Shown: positions 33,366-44,130, numbered from the stretch's first letter. The stretch is 64,000 nt of DNA from CAIWHR01 sp963809965 (GCA_963809965.1 CAWELU010000061.1:62001-126000), one strand, 5' to 3'. Numbers and translations: made by a program. Notes: generated by a model not told the origin, from the letters alone.

Positions 33366-34462
33366 TTGAACCTTGTCGCCGTGCGAATCGGACCCTACGC
33401 CATTGCGAACAATCTCGTCGTCGCGCCGATGGCGGGCGTGACCGACCGGCCCTTTCGCCAGCTGTGCAAGCGGCTTGGCGCCGGGTATGCGGTGTCGGAA
33501 ATGGTCGCGTCGAATCCGCAGCTGAGGGGCACGGAAAAATCGTTGCGCCGCACCGACCATCGCGGCGAAACCGAGCCGATCGTGGTGCAGATCGCCGGCG
33601 CGGATCCCGGCGCAGATGGCGGATGCCGCCAGGTACAACGTCGAGCGTGGCGCCCAGATCATCGACATCAACATGGGATGTCCCGCGAAAAAGGTCTGCA
33701 ATGCGGCGGCGGGCTCGGCACTGCTGGGAAATGAATCGCTGGTCGCGGCGATCGTCGCGGCGGTTGTGCGCGCGGTGCCGGTTCCGGTGACGCTCAAGAT
33801 CCGCACTGGCGTCGATCCGGCGCATCGGAACGCGCTGGCGATCGCGCGCATCGCGGAAGACGCGGGCATCGGCGCGCTCGCCGTGCACGGCCGCACGCGC
33901 GCCTGCGCGTTTGTCGGGCCCGTCGACTACGACACGATCCGCGCGGTCAAGGCCGCGGTGTCGATCCCGGTGATCGCCAATGGCGACATCGCGACCCCCG
34001 AGCAGGCGCGGCAGGTGTTCGAGCGCACCGGCGCCGACGCCATCATGATCGGTCGCGCCGCCCAGGGCCGGCCGTGGATTTTCCGCGAGATCCGGCACTA
34101 CCTCGATTACGGCGTGCATCTGCCGGCACCGACGGTGGACGAGGCGCGCGCGCTGATCGCCGGTCATCTCGCCGATCATTACCTGTTCTACGGCGAGGCG
34201 CTGGGAGTGCGCATCGCGCGCAAGCACCTCGGGTGGTACACGAAGGATCTGGCCGGCGGAGACGCGTTGCGCCGCGAAGTGAACGCGGTGGAAACAGCCG
34301 CAGGCGCAAAGCGCGGCGGTCCACCGTTTTTTCGACACGCTCGCCCGGCTCGGCGAGCGCCTCGACTATCGCCAGCCGTCCGGCGATGTCGTCGACGCGC
34401 GCCAGGCCTTCGGCGGGCCACGACAAGAATCGCTACGGGGTGGGGAGGCCCTGGCCGCGTGA
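33366..34462 (+). CDS. dusB: tRNA-dihydrouridine synthase B (two frameshifts)
   Basis: FMN enzyme that reduces uridine in tRNA D-loops. 364 residues from TTG 33366, or 359 from GTG 33381. IGPYAIANNLVVAPMAGVTD (FMN), QIAGADP, then after a +1 shift at about 33605 AQIIDINMGCPAKKVCNAAAG with the catalytic Cys, VHGRTRACAF, VIANGDIATPEQA and ADAIMIGRAAQGRPWIF. A second +1 at about 34310 leads to VHRFFDTLARLGERLDYRQ and a TGA that overlaps the fis GTG. In tandem with fis as in most gamma- and betaproteobacteria. Confidence 0.92.
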
Positions 34463-34713
34463 GAAAGACACTGCGCATCAACGGCAACAACGAGCTCGGC
34501 AAGACAGTCGAGAAATCGCTGGACGAATACTTCCGCCGCCTCGACGGCGAAGCGCCGCACGGCATCTACGACATGGTGATCAACCACGTCGAGCGCGCGC
34601 TGATCGCGACGGTCATGGAGCGCGCGGGCGGCAACCAGACGCAGGCCGCGGACATGCTCGGGATGAACCGCAATACGTTGCGGACAAAGCTCAGCAAGTA
34701 CGGGATTCGCTGA
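34459..34713 (+). CDS. fis: DNA-binding protein Fis
   Basis: Nucleoid-associated bending protein, 84 residues from GTG 34459 that overlaps the dusB stop (GTGA). LGKTVEKSLDEYFRRLDG, MVINHVERALIATVMERAGG, and the helix-turn-helix NQTQAADMLGMNRNTLRTKLSKYG. Shorter than E. coli Fis (98) at the N-terminus, as in other Betaproteobacteria. Confidence 0.95.
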   Translation: MRKTLRINGNNELGKTVEKSLDEYFRRLDGEAPHGIYDMVINHVERALIATVMERAGGNQTQAADMLGMNRNTLRTKLSKYGIR

Positions 34714-34780
34714 CGCGCGCCGCGTTGCGCAGTCGTCGCTGGTCGTCGTCGTCGCTCGCATCGCTTCGCGCCGCTTTGCC

Positions 34781-36355
34781 ATGCCCCTGCCCGTCGCGCA
34801 AGCGCTACTTTCAGTTTCCGACAAGACGAGGGCTCGTCGCCTTCGCGGGGGGGCTCGTTCGCCTCGGCGTGAGGCTGCTCTCCACCGGCGGCACGGCGAA
34901 GGAGCTCGCGGCGGCAGGACTTCCGGTCACCGAGATCGGCACGTACACCGGCTTCCCCGAGATCCTCGACGGGCGCGTCAAGACACTGCATCCGAAGGTG
35001 CACGCCGGCATCCTCGCGCGGCGCGATCTGCCGGCGCACATGGCGGCGCTCGAGCGCCAGGCAATCCCCACGATCGACCTCGTCGTCGTCAACCTCTACC
35101 CATTCCGCGAGACGGTCGCCAGGGAAGGCGTGAGCCTCGACGACGCGATCGAGAACATCGACATCGGTGGGCCGGCGATGGTGCGGGCCGCGGGCAAGAA
35201 CTGGCAACACGTCGGGGTCGTCGTCGACCCGGCCGATTACGATGCGCTGCTGGCGGAGCTCGAAGCCGGCGGTCGCGCACTCTCGGCGGGGACTCGGTTC
35301 GCGCTGGCGGGGAAGGCGTTCTCGCACACCGCGGCGTACGACGGCGCGATCTCGAACTGGATGACCGCGCGTGGGCCGGACGGCGCGGCACTCGCGTTTC
35401 CCGATCGTTACAACTGGCAGGGAAGCAAGGTGCAGGACTTGCGCTATGGCGAGAACCCGCATCAGGAAGCCGCGTTCTATCGCGACGAAGCGCCGGGGCC
35501 AGGCACGATCGCAACCTATCGACAGCTGCAGGGCAAGGAACTCTCGTACAACAACATCGCCGATTCGGACGCCGCGTGGGAGTGCGTCAAGACGTTCAGC
35601 GAGCCGGCTTGCGTCATCGTCAAGCACGCCAATCCCTGCGGCGTCGCGATTGCTGCAACGCTGCTCGAGGCGTATCGGCATGCCTTCGCCACGGACCCGG
35701 TGAGCGCATTCGGCGGCATCATCGCCTTCAATCGCCCCGTCGATCCGGCGACGCTCGAGGCGGTCGGGGCCCAGTTCCTCGAGGTGCTGATTGCTCCGGG
35801 ATACGGATCCGATGCGCTCTCGCTGATCGCCCAGAAGAAGAACGTCCGCGTGCTCGAGGTGCCGCTGCCGACGCGAGAAGTTGCGCACCTCGCTCGACTT
35901 CAAGCGGGTCGGCGGCGGGCTGCTAGTGCAGACGGCGGATGCGCGCAACGTTGCGCCGGCGGAGCTCAGGGTCGTCACGCAACGTTCGCCGACGCCGACC
36001 GAACTCGCCGACCTGATGTTCGCGTGGCGGGTCGCCAAGTTCGTCAAGTCGAATGCCATTGTCTATTGCAGCGGTGGTCGGACCCTGGGAATCGGCGCGG
36101 GCCAGATGAGCCGCGTGGACTCGGCGCGCATCGCGGCGATCAAGGCGCGCAACGCGCGAGCTCCCGCTCGACGGCTCCGTCGTGGCCTCGGACGCCTTCT
36201 TTCCTTTTCGCGACGGGCTCGACGTCGTCGCGGATAACGGTGCCCGCGCCGTTATCCAGCCTGGCGGCAGTGTGCGCGACGACGAGGTGATCGCGGCGGC
36301 CGACGAGCGCGGCATCGCGATGGTATTTACGGGCGTCCGCCATTTCCGGCATTAG
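34781..36355 (+). CDS. purH: Bifunctional AICAR transformylase / IMP cyclohydrolase (three frameshifts)
   Basis: Last two steps of IMP synthesis. 523 residues after repair. ATG 34781: QALLSVSDKT, +1 at about 34829, then GLVAFAGGLVRLGVRLLSTGG, ILDGRVKTLHPKVHAGILARR (cyclohydrolase), YGENPHQEAAFYRD, VIVKHANPCGVAIA (transformylase), +1 at about 35885, TSLDFKRVGGGLLVQTAD, KSNAIVYCSGGRTLGIGAGQ, +1 at about 36155, SDAFFPFRDGLDVVADNG and VFTGVRHFRH at the end. The span equals 524 codons plus three bases. Follows fis by 67 bases. Confidence 0.94.
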
Positions 36356-36400
36356 CCGGGGCTGCGGGAAACGTCGATCACGCTCGCCCGACGTGAAGCG

Positions 36401-37689
36401 ATGAAGATCCTCGTCATCGGCGGCGCTGGCCGCGAGCACGCGCTCGCGTGGAAGCTCGCACAGTCCCCGCGGGTGGCGAAGGTGTTCGTCGCCCCGGGCA
36501 ACGCGGGCACGGCCCGGGAGCCGAAACTGACGAATGTTGCCGGCACCGCGTTGAGCGATCTGGTGGCATTCGCACAGCTGGAGCAGGTCGCGCTGACCAT
36601 CGTCGGCCCCGAGGCGCCATTGGCCGCAGGCGTGGTCGACGCGTTCCGGGCGGCGGGGCTCAGGATCTTCGGGCCCGTGCAGGCCGCCGCGCAACTGGAG
36701 AGCTCGAAGGACTACGCGAAAGCGTTCATGGCCCGGCACGGGATCCCGACGGCGCGAGTACCGGACTTTCACCGACGCAGGCGCGGCGCGTGCCTACGTT
36801 TCGGAACGCGGGGCGCCGATCGTCGTCAAGGCCGACGGACTCGCCGCCGGCAAAGGGGTCGTCGTCGCGGCGAGCGTCGCCGAAGCGCATGCGGCGATCG
36901 ACGCGATGCTCGTCGGCAATGCGCTGGGTGCGGCCGGTGCCCGCGTCGTCATCGAGGAGTTTCTCGTCGGCGAGGAGGCGAGCTTCATCGTGATGGCGGA
37001 CGGCCGCAATGTGCTGCCGCTCGCGTCTTCGCAGGACCACAAGCGACTTAGGGACGGCGACGAGGGGCCGAACACGGGCGGGATGGGAGCGTACTCGCCG
37101 GCACCGGTCGTTACCCCGGCGCTGTATGCGCGGATCATGCGCGAGATCATCGTGCCCGCCGTCAACGGGATGGCCGCCGACGGCATTCCGTACACAGGCT
37201 TCCTCTATGCCGGCGTGATGGTCGACGCGCGGCATTCCGAAGGTCCTCGAGTTCAACTGCCGATTGGGCGACCCGGAGACACAGCCGATCATGATGCGGC
37301 TCAAGTCCGACCTCGTGGAGCTTGTCCTGCACGCGCTGGACGGAACGCTCGACCGGGCCGAAGCCGAATGGGATCGCCGGGCCGCGCTCGCCATCGTGCT
37401 TGCTGCGCACGGGTATCCCGACCATCCGCGCACGGGCGACGTGATCGAGGGGCTCGAGCGGGTCACTCCCGAACTGCATCCCGACTGCAAGGTGTTTCAT
37501 GCCGGAACCACGCTCGACGGCGGCAGGACGCTCGTGAACGGCGGACGCGTGCTCGCGGTGACCGCGCTCGGCGACTCGGTGCGACAGGCGCAGCGCGCGG
37601 CGTATGCCGCGGCAGCCGAGATCCACTTCGACGGGATGCAGTACCGCGGCGACATCGGGCACCGTGCGCTTGCCGGGCCAAGAGCGTAA
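36401..37689 (+). CDS. purD: Phosphoribosylamine-glycine ligase (two frameshifts)
   Basis: ATP-grasp enzyme making glycinamide ribonucleotide. 428 residues after repair. MKILVIGGAGREHALAWKLA, VIVGPEAPLAAG-type segment, then +1 at about 36763 restoring YRTFTDAGAARAY, APIVVKADGLAAGKGVVVA, EEFLVGEEASFIVMADG, SQDHKRLRDGDEGPNTGGMG, and +1 at about 37243 restoring KVLEFNCRLGDPETQPIM. Starts 45 bases after purH, so probably co-transcribed with dusB-fis-purH. Confidence 0.94.
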
Positions 37690-37785
37690 TCTGCCGATAC
37701 GTCGACGAGCCGGGGCGTAACCCCGCGGCTCTTCCCGCGGCGCACGCCGCGCCGGAACGGGTCTCGCCCATTTCTTCGAATCCTG

Positions 37786-38702
37786 ATGGACGTCACCGCC
37801 CCCCGCGACTATTTCCTCGGCCTCCAGTCACGCATCGTCGAGGGTCTGCAAGACATCGATGGCGCGCCGTTTCGACGCGACGAGTGGACGCGGCCGGAGG
37901 GTGGCGGCGGCATCGCGCGGTTGATCGAGGACAGCCGCGTCCTCGAGCGTGGCGGCGTGAATTTCTCCCACGTGCGCGGCGAGCGGTTGCCGCCGTCGGC
38001 GACTGCGTCGCGTCCCGGCATCGCCGGCCGCGCATGGGAGGCGATGGGCGTGTCGCTGGTGCTGCATCCGCGCAATCCCTATGCGCCGACCGTGCACCTC
38101 AACGTGCGAATGTTCGTCGCGCACGCGCCGCAGGGGGCAACCGAAGGCGACGTCTGGTGGTTCGGCGGCGGGATGGACCTCACGCCGTACTACGGTTTCG
38201 CCGAGGACGTGGTTCACTTCCACCGGACGTGCCGCGATGCCCTGACCCCGTTCGGCGCCGATGTTCACCCGCACTACAAGCGCTGGTGCGACGAATACTT
38301 CTATCTCAGGCACCGCCGTGAGCCGCGCGGAGTCGGCGGGATCTTCTACGACGATCTCGCGGACGGGGGCTTCGATCGTTGCTTTGCGCTTGACACGCAG
38401 TGTCGGCGATGCGTTCCTCGCCGCTTATGCGCCGATCCTGCGAGCGGCGCAAGGACACCCCGTACGGGGAACGCGAGCGCGACTTTCAGCTCTACCGGCG
38501 CGGCCGTTACGTCGAGTTCAACCTCGTCTGGGATCGCGGCACGTTGTTCGGATTGCAATCGAACGGCCGCACCGAGGCGATCCTGATGTCGTTGCCGCCG
38601 CTCGTCACGTGGCGTTACGAATGGAAGCCGGCGCCCGGAACGCCCGAGGCGCAGCTGTACACCGAATTCCTGGTCGCGAAGGACTGGCTCGATGGGCAAT
38701 GA
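37786..38702 (+). CDS. hemF: Coproporphyrinogen III oxidase, oxygen-dependent (two frameshifts)
   Basis: Decarboxylates coproporphyrinogen III to protoporphyrinogen IX using O2, indicating aerobic haem synthesis. 304 residues after repair. GGVNFSHVRGERLP, SLVLHPRNPYAPTVHLNVR, WWFGGGMDLTPYYGF, HPHYKRWCDEYFYLRHR, GGIFYDDL, then +1 at about 38393 and about 38441, and RGRYVEFNLVWDRGTLFGL with the end EFLVAKDWLDGQ. Its stop overlaps the NUDIX start by 11 bases. Confidence 0.94.
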
Positions 38703-39537
38703 ACGCGATCGCCGCGTGGATGCGCACCTCGTCGAAACGAAGGTGGAATCGGAGTCCGTTTTCGACGGCAAGCTGCTGCACGTGCGCCGCGACACGGTGC
38801 GCCTGCCCGACGGGTCGCTCGCCACACGCGAGCACATCGTTCACCCCGGAGCCGTGCTGATCGTCCCGGTGCTTCCCGACGGCCGCCTGGTGGTCGAGCG
38901 CCAGTATCGCTATCCGCTCGATCGGGTCTTTGTCGAGTTTCCGGCCGGCAAGCTCGACCCCGGCGAAGCCGAGCTCGCCACCGCGCAGCGCGAGCTGGTC
39001 GAGGAAACGGGGTACGAAGCGCGAACGTGGACGTTCCTGGGCACGATCCATTCGCTGATCTCGTACACCAACGAAAAGATCGATATCTACCTGGCCGAAG
39101 GCCTCACGCACGTCGGCGCGCGACTCGACGACGGCGAGTTCCTCGAGATCGTCATTCTGAGCGTCGACGAGATGCTCGCCGCGCTCGACCGGGGCGAGAT
39201 CACCGACGCCAAGACGATCACCGCGCTCCTGCTCTACGCCCGGCGGCTCGCGCTCGACGCGATGATCGCGCGGCGGCTCGTGATCCGCGGTCGCGTGCAG
39301 GGCGTCGGATTCCGCTACGCCATGCTCGACGCTGCCGCCGCGCTGGGCGTGACGGGCTGGGTGCGCAATCGCCGCGACGGGAGCGTCGAGGCGCTGGTGC
39401 AGGGCGAGTCGGTGGCGCTCGATGCGATCATCGCCTGGTGCCGGGATGGCCCGCCGGCAGCGCGGGTCAACGCGGTCGAGGTGCACGAGACGGTTTGCGA
39501 ACCGCGCACCGCTTTCGAGTTGCAGCCGACAATCTAG
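38692..39537 (+). CDS. NUDIX hydrolase joined in frame to an acylphosphatase
   Basis: Residues 1-190: NUDIX hydrolase of the ADP-ribose pyrophosphatase type (REHIVHPGAVLIVPVL; Nudix box GKLDPGEAELATAQRELVEET; LISYTNEKIDIYLAE). Residues 191-281: acylphosphatase (RRLVIRGRVQGVGFRYAML with the catalytic Arg; GWVRNRRDGSVEALVQG with the Asn). The two are normally separate proteins. An ATG at 39262 followed by A would give a classic ATGA overlap if one base near 39240 were an insertion, which is common in this window; so this may be two genes (38692-39265 and 39262-39537). Start ATG 38692 overlaps hemF. Confidence 0.85.
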   Translation: MGNERDRRVDAHLVETKVESESVFDGKLLHVRRDTVRLPDGSLATREHIVHPGAVLIVPVLPDGRLVVERQYRYPLDRVFVEFPAGKLDPGEAELATAQRELVEETGYEARTWTFLGTIHSLISYTNEKIDIYLAEGLTHVGARLDDGEFLEIVILSVDEMLAALDRGEITDAKTITALLLYARRLALDAMIARRLVIRGRVQGVGFRYAMLDAAAALGVTGWVRNRRDGSVEALVQGESVALDAIIAWCRDGPPAARVNAVEVHETVCEPRTAFELQPTI

Positions 39538-40292
39538 CTAGCGCGTCTTGCTCCGGCACATCGCGCACGCCGAAGATGTCCTTCCACGCCGCGTAGCTCG
39601 ACGCGGCCCACAGCGGCAACGCCAGCACGAGCCCGATCCCCATCGTGACCAGGCTGAATCCAAGCAGCACCAGCGACACCGCGCCGTAGGCGAGGAGCGC
39701 GACGGTGTTCAGCGCGAACGCGTTCCAGCTTGCGGCGAACGCGGCGGCGGGACGTACCCGCTCGAGCAGCGCGTGGAACGGGACGAAGGTGAGCGGCAAC
39801 GAGGCGAGGATTCCGATCGCGTAGATGCCGACGATCGCTGCCGGCGACAGATCCTCGGCCGACCGTCCCGCGTCGAGCAGGTTGATGTCGGCAATCCACC
39901 AGCCGGCAAACGCCTCGGCCCCGAAAATCAGCAATGCCGACGCCACGACCGCGGCAATTGCTCCGGGCGGGGCACGAAACGCCGCGATCGCATGCGACAG
40001 CGAAGGAGCCACGCCGCGGTCGGTCGCTGCCGCCGCGTAGACCAGCCCGCAGGCAACGAGCGGCGTCACGGCTTCGCGCAACAGCGCAAGGGCGCCGGGC
40101 ACAACCTGAAACGCGAGCTCGGCAAGGAGCGTGATGACCGCGAGCGCCATCCAGGTTGCCGGGCGCGCGTTTGAAAAGGCGCATCGCCTCCTCGTACCAC
40201 GCGAAGACATGCTGCCACGGCACGATCCGCGGGTGCAGATGCGCCGCTGGCGGCGGAATCGCTGGGGCGCCCGACGGCGGAGGCTCGGTCAT
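39467..40292 (-). CDS. BPSS1780-like membrane protein (one frameshift)
   Basis: About 274 residues. The cytoplasmic N-terminus (MTEPPPSGAPAIPPPAAHLH, then PWQHVFAWYEEAMRLFKRAP) matches the betaproteobacterial BPSS1780 membrane family; after a +1 shift at about 40160 come several membrane helices (ATWMALAVITLLAELAFQ; GAIAAVVASALLIFGAEAF; AIVGIYAIGILASLPLTF; LVLLGFSLVTMGIGLVLALP). Function unknown. The C-terminal about 24 codons overlap the end of the convergent acylphosphatase; another indel there could move the stop to 39534. Confidence 0.7.
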
Positions 40293-40336
40293 CGCGCCGC
40301 GCGGGGTCGACGGCGACCCGCTGCGCTCATCGGCGG

Positions 40337-41074
40337 CTAAGCCGACTCGCCCAGGTATGCGGCGCGTACCGCGGGATCGTGCAACAGCGTCTTCGCTTCG
40401 CCGGCCAGCGTGATCTCGCCGGATTCCATCACGTAGCCGCGATGGCTCACCTCGAGCGCGAGCTTGGCATTCTGCTCGATCAGCAGGATCGTGACGCCTT
40501 CGGAGGAAACCTTGAGCACCGTCTCGAACACCTTCTGCACCATCAGCGGCGCAAGTCCCATCGAGGGCTCGTCGAGCAGCAGCAGCTTCGGCTTGGACAT
40601 CAGTGCGCGGCCCATCGCGAGCATCTGCTGCTCGCCGCCCGACAGCGTGCCGGCGGTCTGCCGGCGCCGCTCCTTGAGGCGCGGGAAGAGGTCGAACACG
40701 CGCTCGACATCGTCCTTGATTTCCGCGCGGTCGCTGCGGATATAGGCGCCCATCGCCAGGTTCTCCTCGATGGTCAGCGCGCCGAACACGCCGCGCCCCT
40801 CGGGTACCATGGCAAGGCCCTTGCGAACCAGCTGGAACGCCGGACGTCCGGTGACGTTCTCGCCGCCATAGCGGATGGTTCCGCCCTTCACCGGCTGCAG
40901 GCCGCAGATGCCCTTCAGCGTCGTCGTCTTGCCGGCGCCGTTGGTGCCGATCAGACAGACGAGCTCGCCGCGGTCGACGTAGAGGTCGATCCCCTTGACC
41001 GCCTGAATTCCGCCATAGGCAACCTCGAGCTTGGCGAGCTCGAGCAGGCGGTTCTGATCATTGCCCGGCGCCAC
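40337..41074 (-). CDS. livF: Branched-chain amino acid ABC transporter ATPase LivF
   Basis: Second ATPase of the LIV uptake system, 245 residues, intact. Walker A LIGTNGAGKTTTLK, signature GTLSGGEQQMLAMGRALM, Walker B KLLLLDEPSMGLAP, H-loop region LLIEQNAKLAL. Its start overlaps livG by 17 bases. Last gene of livK-H-M-G-F. Confidence 0.95.
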   Translation of the reverse strand: MAPGNDQNRLLELAKLEVAYGGIQAVKGIDLYVDRGELVCLIGTNGAGKTTTLKGICGLQPVKGGTIRYGGENVTGRPAFQLVRKGLAMVPEGRGVFGALTIEENLAMGAYIRSDRAEIKDDVERVFDLFPRLKERRRQTAGTLSGGEQQMLAMGRALMSKPKLLLLDEPSMGLAPLMVQKVFETVLKVSSEGVTILLIEQNAKLALEVSHRGYVMESGEITLAGEAKTLLHDPAVRAAYLGESA

Positions 41075-41879
41075 TCGGGGCCGCTCCCTTCAGGTCGAGC
41101 TCGATATCGCCGCCGAGGTACGCCGAGATCACGGCGGGATCCTTCTGCACGTCCCCCGCCGACCCCTCGGCGATCTTCTTGCCGTAGTCGAGCACCAGCA
41201 CGCGGTCGCAGACGCTCATCACGAGCTTCATGTCGTGCTCGATCAGCAGGATCGTGGTGCCGTCGCGGCGGATGTCGTCGAGCAATCCCTTGAGCGACGC
41301 GGTCTCGGTCGCGTTCATTCCGGCCGCCGGTTCGTCGAGCGCGAGGAGCTTGGGCTCGGTCGCGAGCGCGCGCGCGATCTCGAGCCGGCGCTGGTCGCCG
41401 TACGCGAGATGCTTGGCGAGCGTATTCGCGCGTTTGGCGACGCCGACATACTCGAGCAGCTCGTGCGCGCGCTTTTCGATGGCCTTTTCCTCGGCGCGCG
41501 TCTTCGCGTCGCGGAAGATCGCCCCGAACACGTTGGCCTGCGTGCGCACATGGCGGCCGATCATCACGTTTTCGAGGGCCGACAGGTTGGCGAACAGCCG
41601 GATGTTCTGGAAGGTGCGCGCGATGCCCCGCGCGGCCACATCGTTGGGCTTCAGGCCCGCGAGCGGCAGGCCGTCGAACGTGAACTCGCCGCCGTCGGCG
41701 GAATAGATCCCGGTCAGCACGTTGAACAGGCTCGTCTTGCCGGCGCCGTTCGGGCCGATCAGGCCGTAGATCTCGCCGTGGTTGATCGTGAATCCGACGT
41801 CGGCGAGCGCGTGGACGCCGCCGAAGCGCTTGCTGATGCCCTTCGCCGCGAGGAGCGCGAGGTGATGTTCGGCGTTCAC
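41058..41879 (-). CDS. livG: Branched-chain amino acid ABC transporter ATPase LivG
   Basis: First ATPase of the LIV system, 273 residues, GTG start 41879 overlapping the livM stop (GTGA). Walker A GLIGPNGAGKTSLFNVLTG, Q-loop ARTFQNIRLF, signature AYGDQRRLEIARALA, Walker B KLLALDEPAAGMN, IEHDMKLVMSVCDRV. Intact. Confidence 0.95.
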   Translation of the reverse strand: MNAEHHLALLAAKGISKRFGGVHALADVGFTINHGEIYGLIGPNGAGKTSLFNVLTGIYSADGGEFTFDGLPLAGLKPNDVAARGIARTFQNIRLFANLSALENVMIGRHVRTQANVFGAIFRDAKTRAEEKAIEKRAHELLEYVGVAKRANTLAKHLAYGDQRRLEIARALATEPKLLALDEPAAGMNATETASLKGLLDDIRRDGTTILLIEHDMKLVMSVCDRVLVLDYGKKIAEGSAGDVQKDPAVISAYLGGDIELDLKGAAPSGAGQ

Positions 41880-42950
41880 TTCTTGACCTCGAGCTCGCGC
41901 TTGCGCAGCGCCGAGGGGAGGATGCCCGCCGGGCGGAACAGCATCATCAGCACCAGCGCGAGGCCGAAGAGCAGCATCCGGATCACCTCGGGCTCGATCA
42001 GCATCCTGCCGAACAGCGCTCGTTGCACCGGCTCGACCGTGTAGCGCAGCACCTCCGGCACGAACGACAGCAGTACCGCACCCAGGATCACGCCCCAGAT
42101 GTTGCCCATGCCGCCCAGCACGACCATCGACAGCACCATGATCGACTCCACCAGCACGAAGCTCTCCGGGCTGATGAAGCCCTGCGTCGCCGAGAAGATC
42201 CCGCCGGAGATGCCGCCGAACGACGCGCCCATCGCGAAGGCGAGCAGCTTCAGGTTCCGCGTGTTGATGCCCATCGCGCGCGCGGCGATCTCGTCCTCGC
42301 GGATCGCCTCCCACGCGCGCCCGATCCGCGAATCCTGAAGCCGCAGGTTGATGACGATGATGACAATGAGGATCAGGACCAGGAAATAGTAGTACTTGAC
42401 CGGCCCGGTGAAATCGAGTCCGAAGATTGTCTCTCGCGTCGCGAAGCTGAAGCTGCCGATCCGGAACGGGTCGATCAGCGTGATGCCCTGCGGGCCGTTG
42501 GTCAGGTTGACCGGCTGCGACAGGTTGTTGAGGAAAATGCGGATGATCTCGCCGAAGCCCAGCGTGACGATCGCGAGATAGTCGCCGCGAAGCTTCAGCG
42601 TCGGCGCGCCGAGCAGCACGCCGAAAAAGCAGGCAACTGCGGCGCCGATCGGCAGGATGATCCAGAACGGGAGGTGCAGGTCGAAGTGCGGCGAGGCGAG
42701 CAGCGCGTAGACGTAGGCGCCAACCGCGTAGAACGCGATGTAGCCGAGGTCGAGCAGCCCCGCGAAGCCGACCACGATGTTGAGACCGAGCGAGAGCAGC
42801 ACGAACAGGATCGCGAGGTTCGTGATGCGCACCCAGGCGGTGCCGATGCCGGCCAGCGCGAAGGGCAACACGGCGAGCGCGATGGCGATCGAGCGCGATG
42901 CCGATCCAGGCGCCGCCCGGGTTCTTCTTGGGGTCGAAGAACTGCCGCAT
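41876..42950 (-). CDS. livM: Branched-chain amino acid ABC transporter permease LivM (one frameshift)
   Basis: Inner-membrane permease, 357 residues after repair. N-terminus MRQFFDPKKNPGGAWIGIA, +1 at about 42895, then helices (ALAVLPFALAGIGTAWVRI; ILFVLLSLGLNIVVGFAGLL) and the family loops GDYLAIVTLGFGEIIRI and GRAWEAIREDEIAARAMGIN (EAA-like ATPase contact). Ten bases behind livH. Confidence 0.93.
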
Positions 42951-42960
42951 CGCCGCGCTC

Positions 42961-43965
42961 CTACGCGCGGTCGCTGACGCGCTCGCCGAGGAGCCCCGAC
43001 GGCCGGAAGATCAGCACGGCGATCAGGACCAGAAATGCGAACACGTCCTGGTAGTTGCTGCCGAACAGCGTGAGGTTGGGATCGTCGACGCAGCGCCGGG
43101 CGATCGCGTCCGACCAGCCGGCGAGCTGGCACAGGTTGGTGAGGTCGCCGACGTAGCCCGCGCCGAGCGCCTCGATCACGCCGAGCAGCACGCCGCCCAG
43201 CATCGCGCCGGCGAGATTGCCGATGCCACCCAGCACCGCCGCGGAGAAGGCCTTCAGCCCGAGGACGAAGCCCATCTGGTATTGCGCGATGCCGTAGTAG
43301 GTGCCGACCATCACGCCGGCCACCGCGCCGAGGCCGGCGCCGATCACGAAGGTCAGCGCGATCACCGTATTGATGTTGATGCCCATCAGTCCGGCCACCT
43401 GCTGGTTCTGCGACGTCGCGCGCATCGCGATGCCGAGCTTCGTCCGGTAGACGAGGGCGAGCAGGCCGGCCATCATCAGGATCGACGCGGCGATGATCGC
43501 CACCTGAACGTTGGTGATCGTCGCACCGCCTGGCGTTCCCGTGAAGTGATACGGCGTCACGGTGATGATCTGCGGAAACGGGATCGGATTGCGGCTCCAG
43601 ATGATCATCGCGAGGTGCTGCAGGATGATCGACAGGCCGATCGCCGTGATGAGCGGCGCGAGCCGCGGCGCCTTGCGCAGCGGTCGGTAGGCCACGCGCT
43701 CGAGGGTGTAGCCGACGCCCATGCAGACCGGAACCGCGACCAGCACGCCGGCGATGACGATCGCGAGCGGCGGCAAGCCGGTATGCGCGCCGGCGAGCGC
43801 GGTGATGACGGAAAACGCCACCATCGCGCCGATCATCACCACCTCGCCGTGGGCGAAGTTGATGAGCTGGATGATCCCGTACACCATCGTGTAGCCGAGC
43901 GCGACCACCGCGTACACGCTGCCGAGCGTCAGGCCGTTGACCAGCTGCTGCAGGAAGATGTCCAC
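42961..43965 (-). CDS. livH: Branched-chain amino acid ABC transporter permease LivH
   Basis: Inner-membrane permease, 334 residues, intact. GTG start 43965 has a very strong GGGGGAGGAG ribosome site. FLQQLVNGLTLGSVYAVVAL, INFAHGEVVMIGAM, and the ATPase-contact loop GIAMRATSQNQQVAGLMGIN, AFSAAVLGGIGNLAGAMLGG. An extra stretch (LCQLAGWSDAIARRCVDDPN) lies before the last helix. Confidence 0.95.
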   Translation of the reverse strand: MDIFLQQLVNGLTLGSVYAVVALGYTMVYGIIQLINFAHGEVVMIGAMVAFSVITALAGAHTGLPPLAIVIAGVLVAVPVCMGVGYTLERVAYRPLRKAPRLAPLITAIGLSIILQHLAMIIWSRNPIPFPQIITVTPYHFTGTPGGATITNVQVAIIAASILMMAGLLALVYRTKLGIAMRATSQNQQVAGLMGININTVIALTFVIGAGLGAVAGVMVGTYYGIAQYQMGFVLGLKAFSAAVLGGIGNLAGAMLGGVLLGVIEALGAGYVGDLTNLCQLAGWSDAIARRCVDDPNLTLFGSNYQDVFAFLVLIAVLIFRPSGLLGERVSDRA

Positions 43966-44110
43966 GCGGCTCCTCCCCCGGAGCGGTCGCCGGAATGCGC
44001 CCGCTGCCCTCGACCGCGATCCGGCGCCAGGCCGTGTCGCGGTTCGTCTGGGTGGCGCGATTGTGCGGGTTGTCGCTGACCGCGGCAACCCCGGCGCGAA
44101 GGAAAGAAAA

Positions 44111-44130
44111 CGGCGCCCCGGAGGGCGCCG
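44111..44130 (-). terminator. Intrinsic terminator between livK and livH
   Basis: Perfect 8-bp stem CGGCGCCC (44111-44118) / GGGCGCCG (44123-44130) with a 4-base loop; on the minus strand it is followed by TTTTCTTTCC. It sits inside the liv operon, between the binding-protein gene and the permease genes, so it should make most transcripts end after livK and leave some read-through for livHMGF. Confidence 0.75.
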
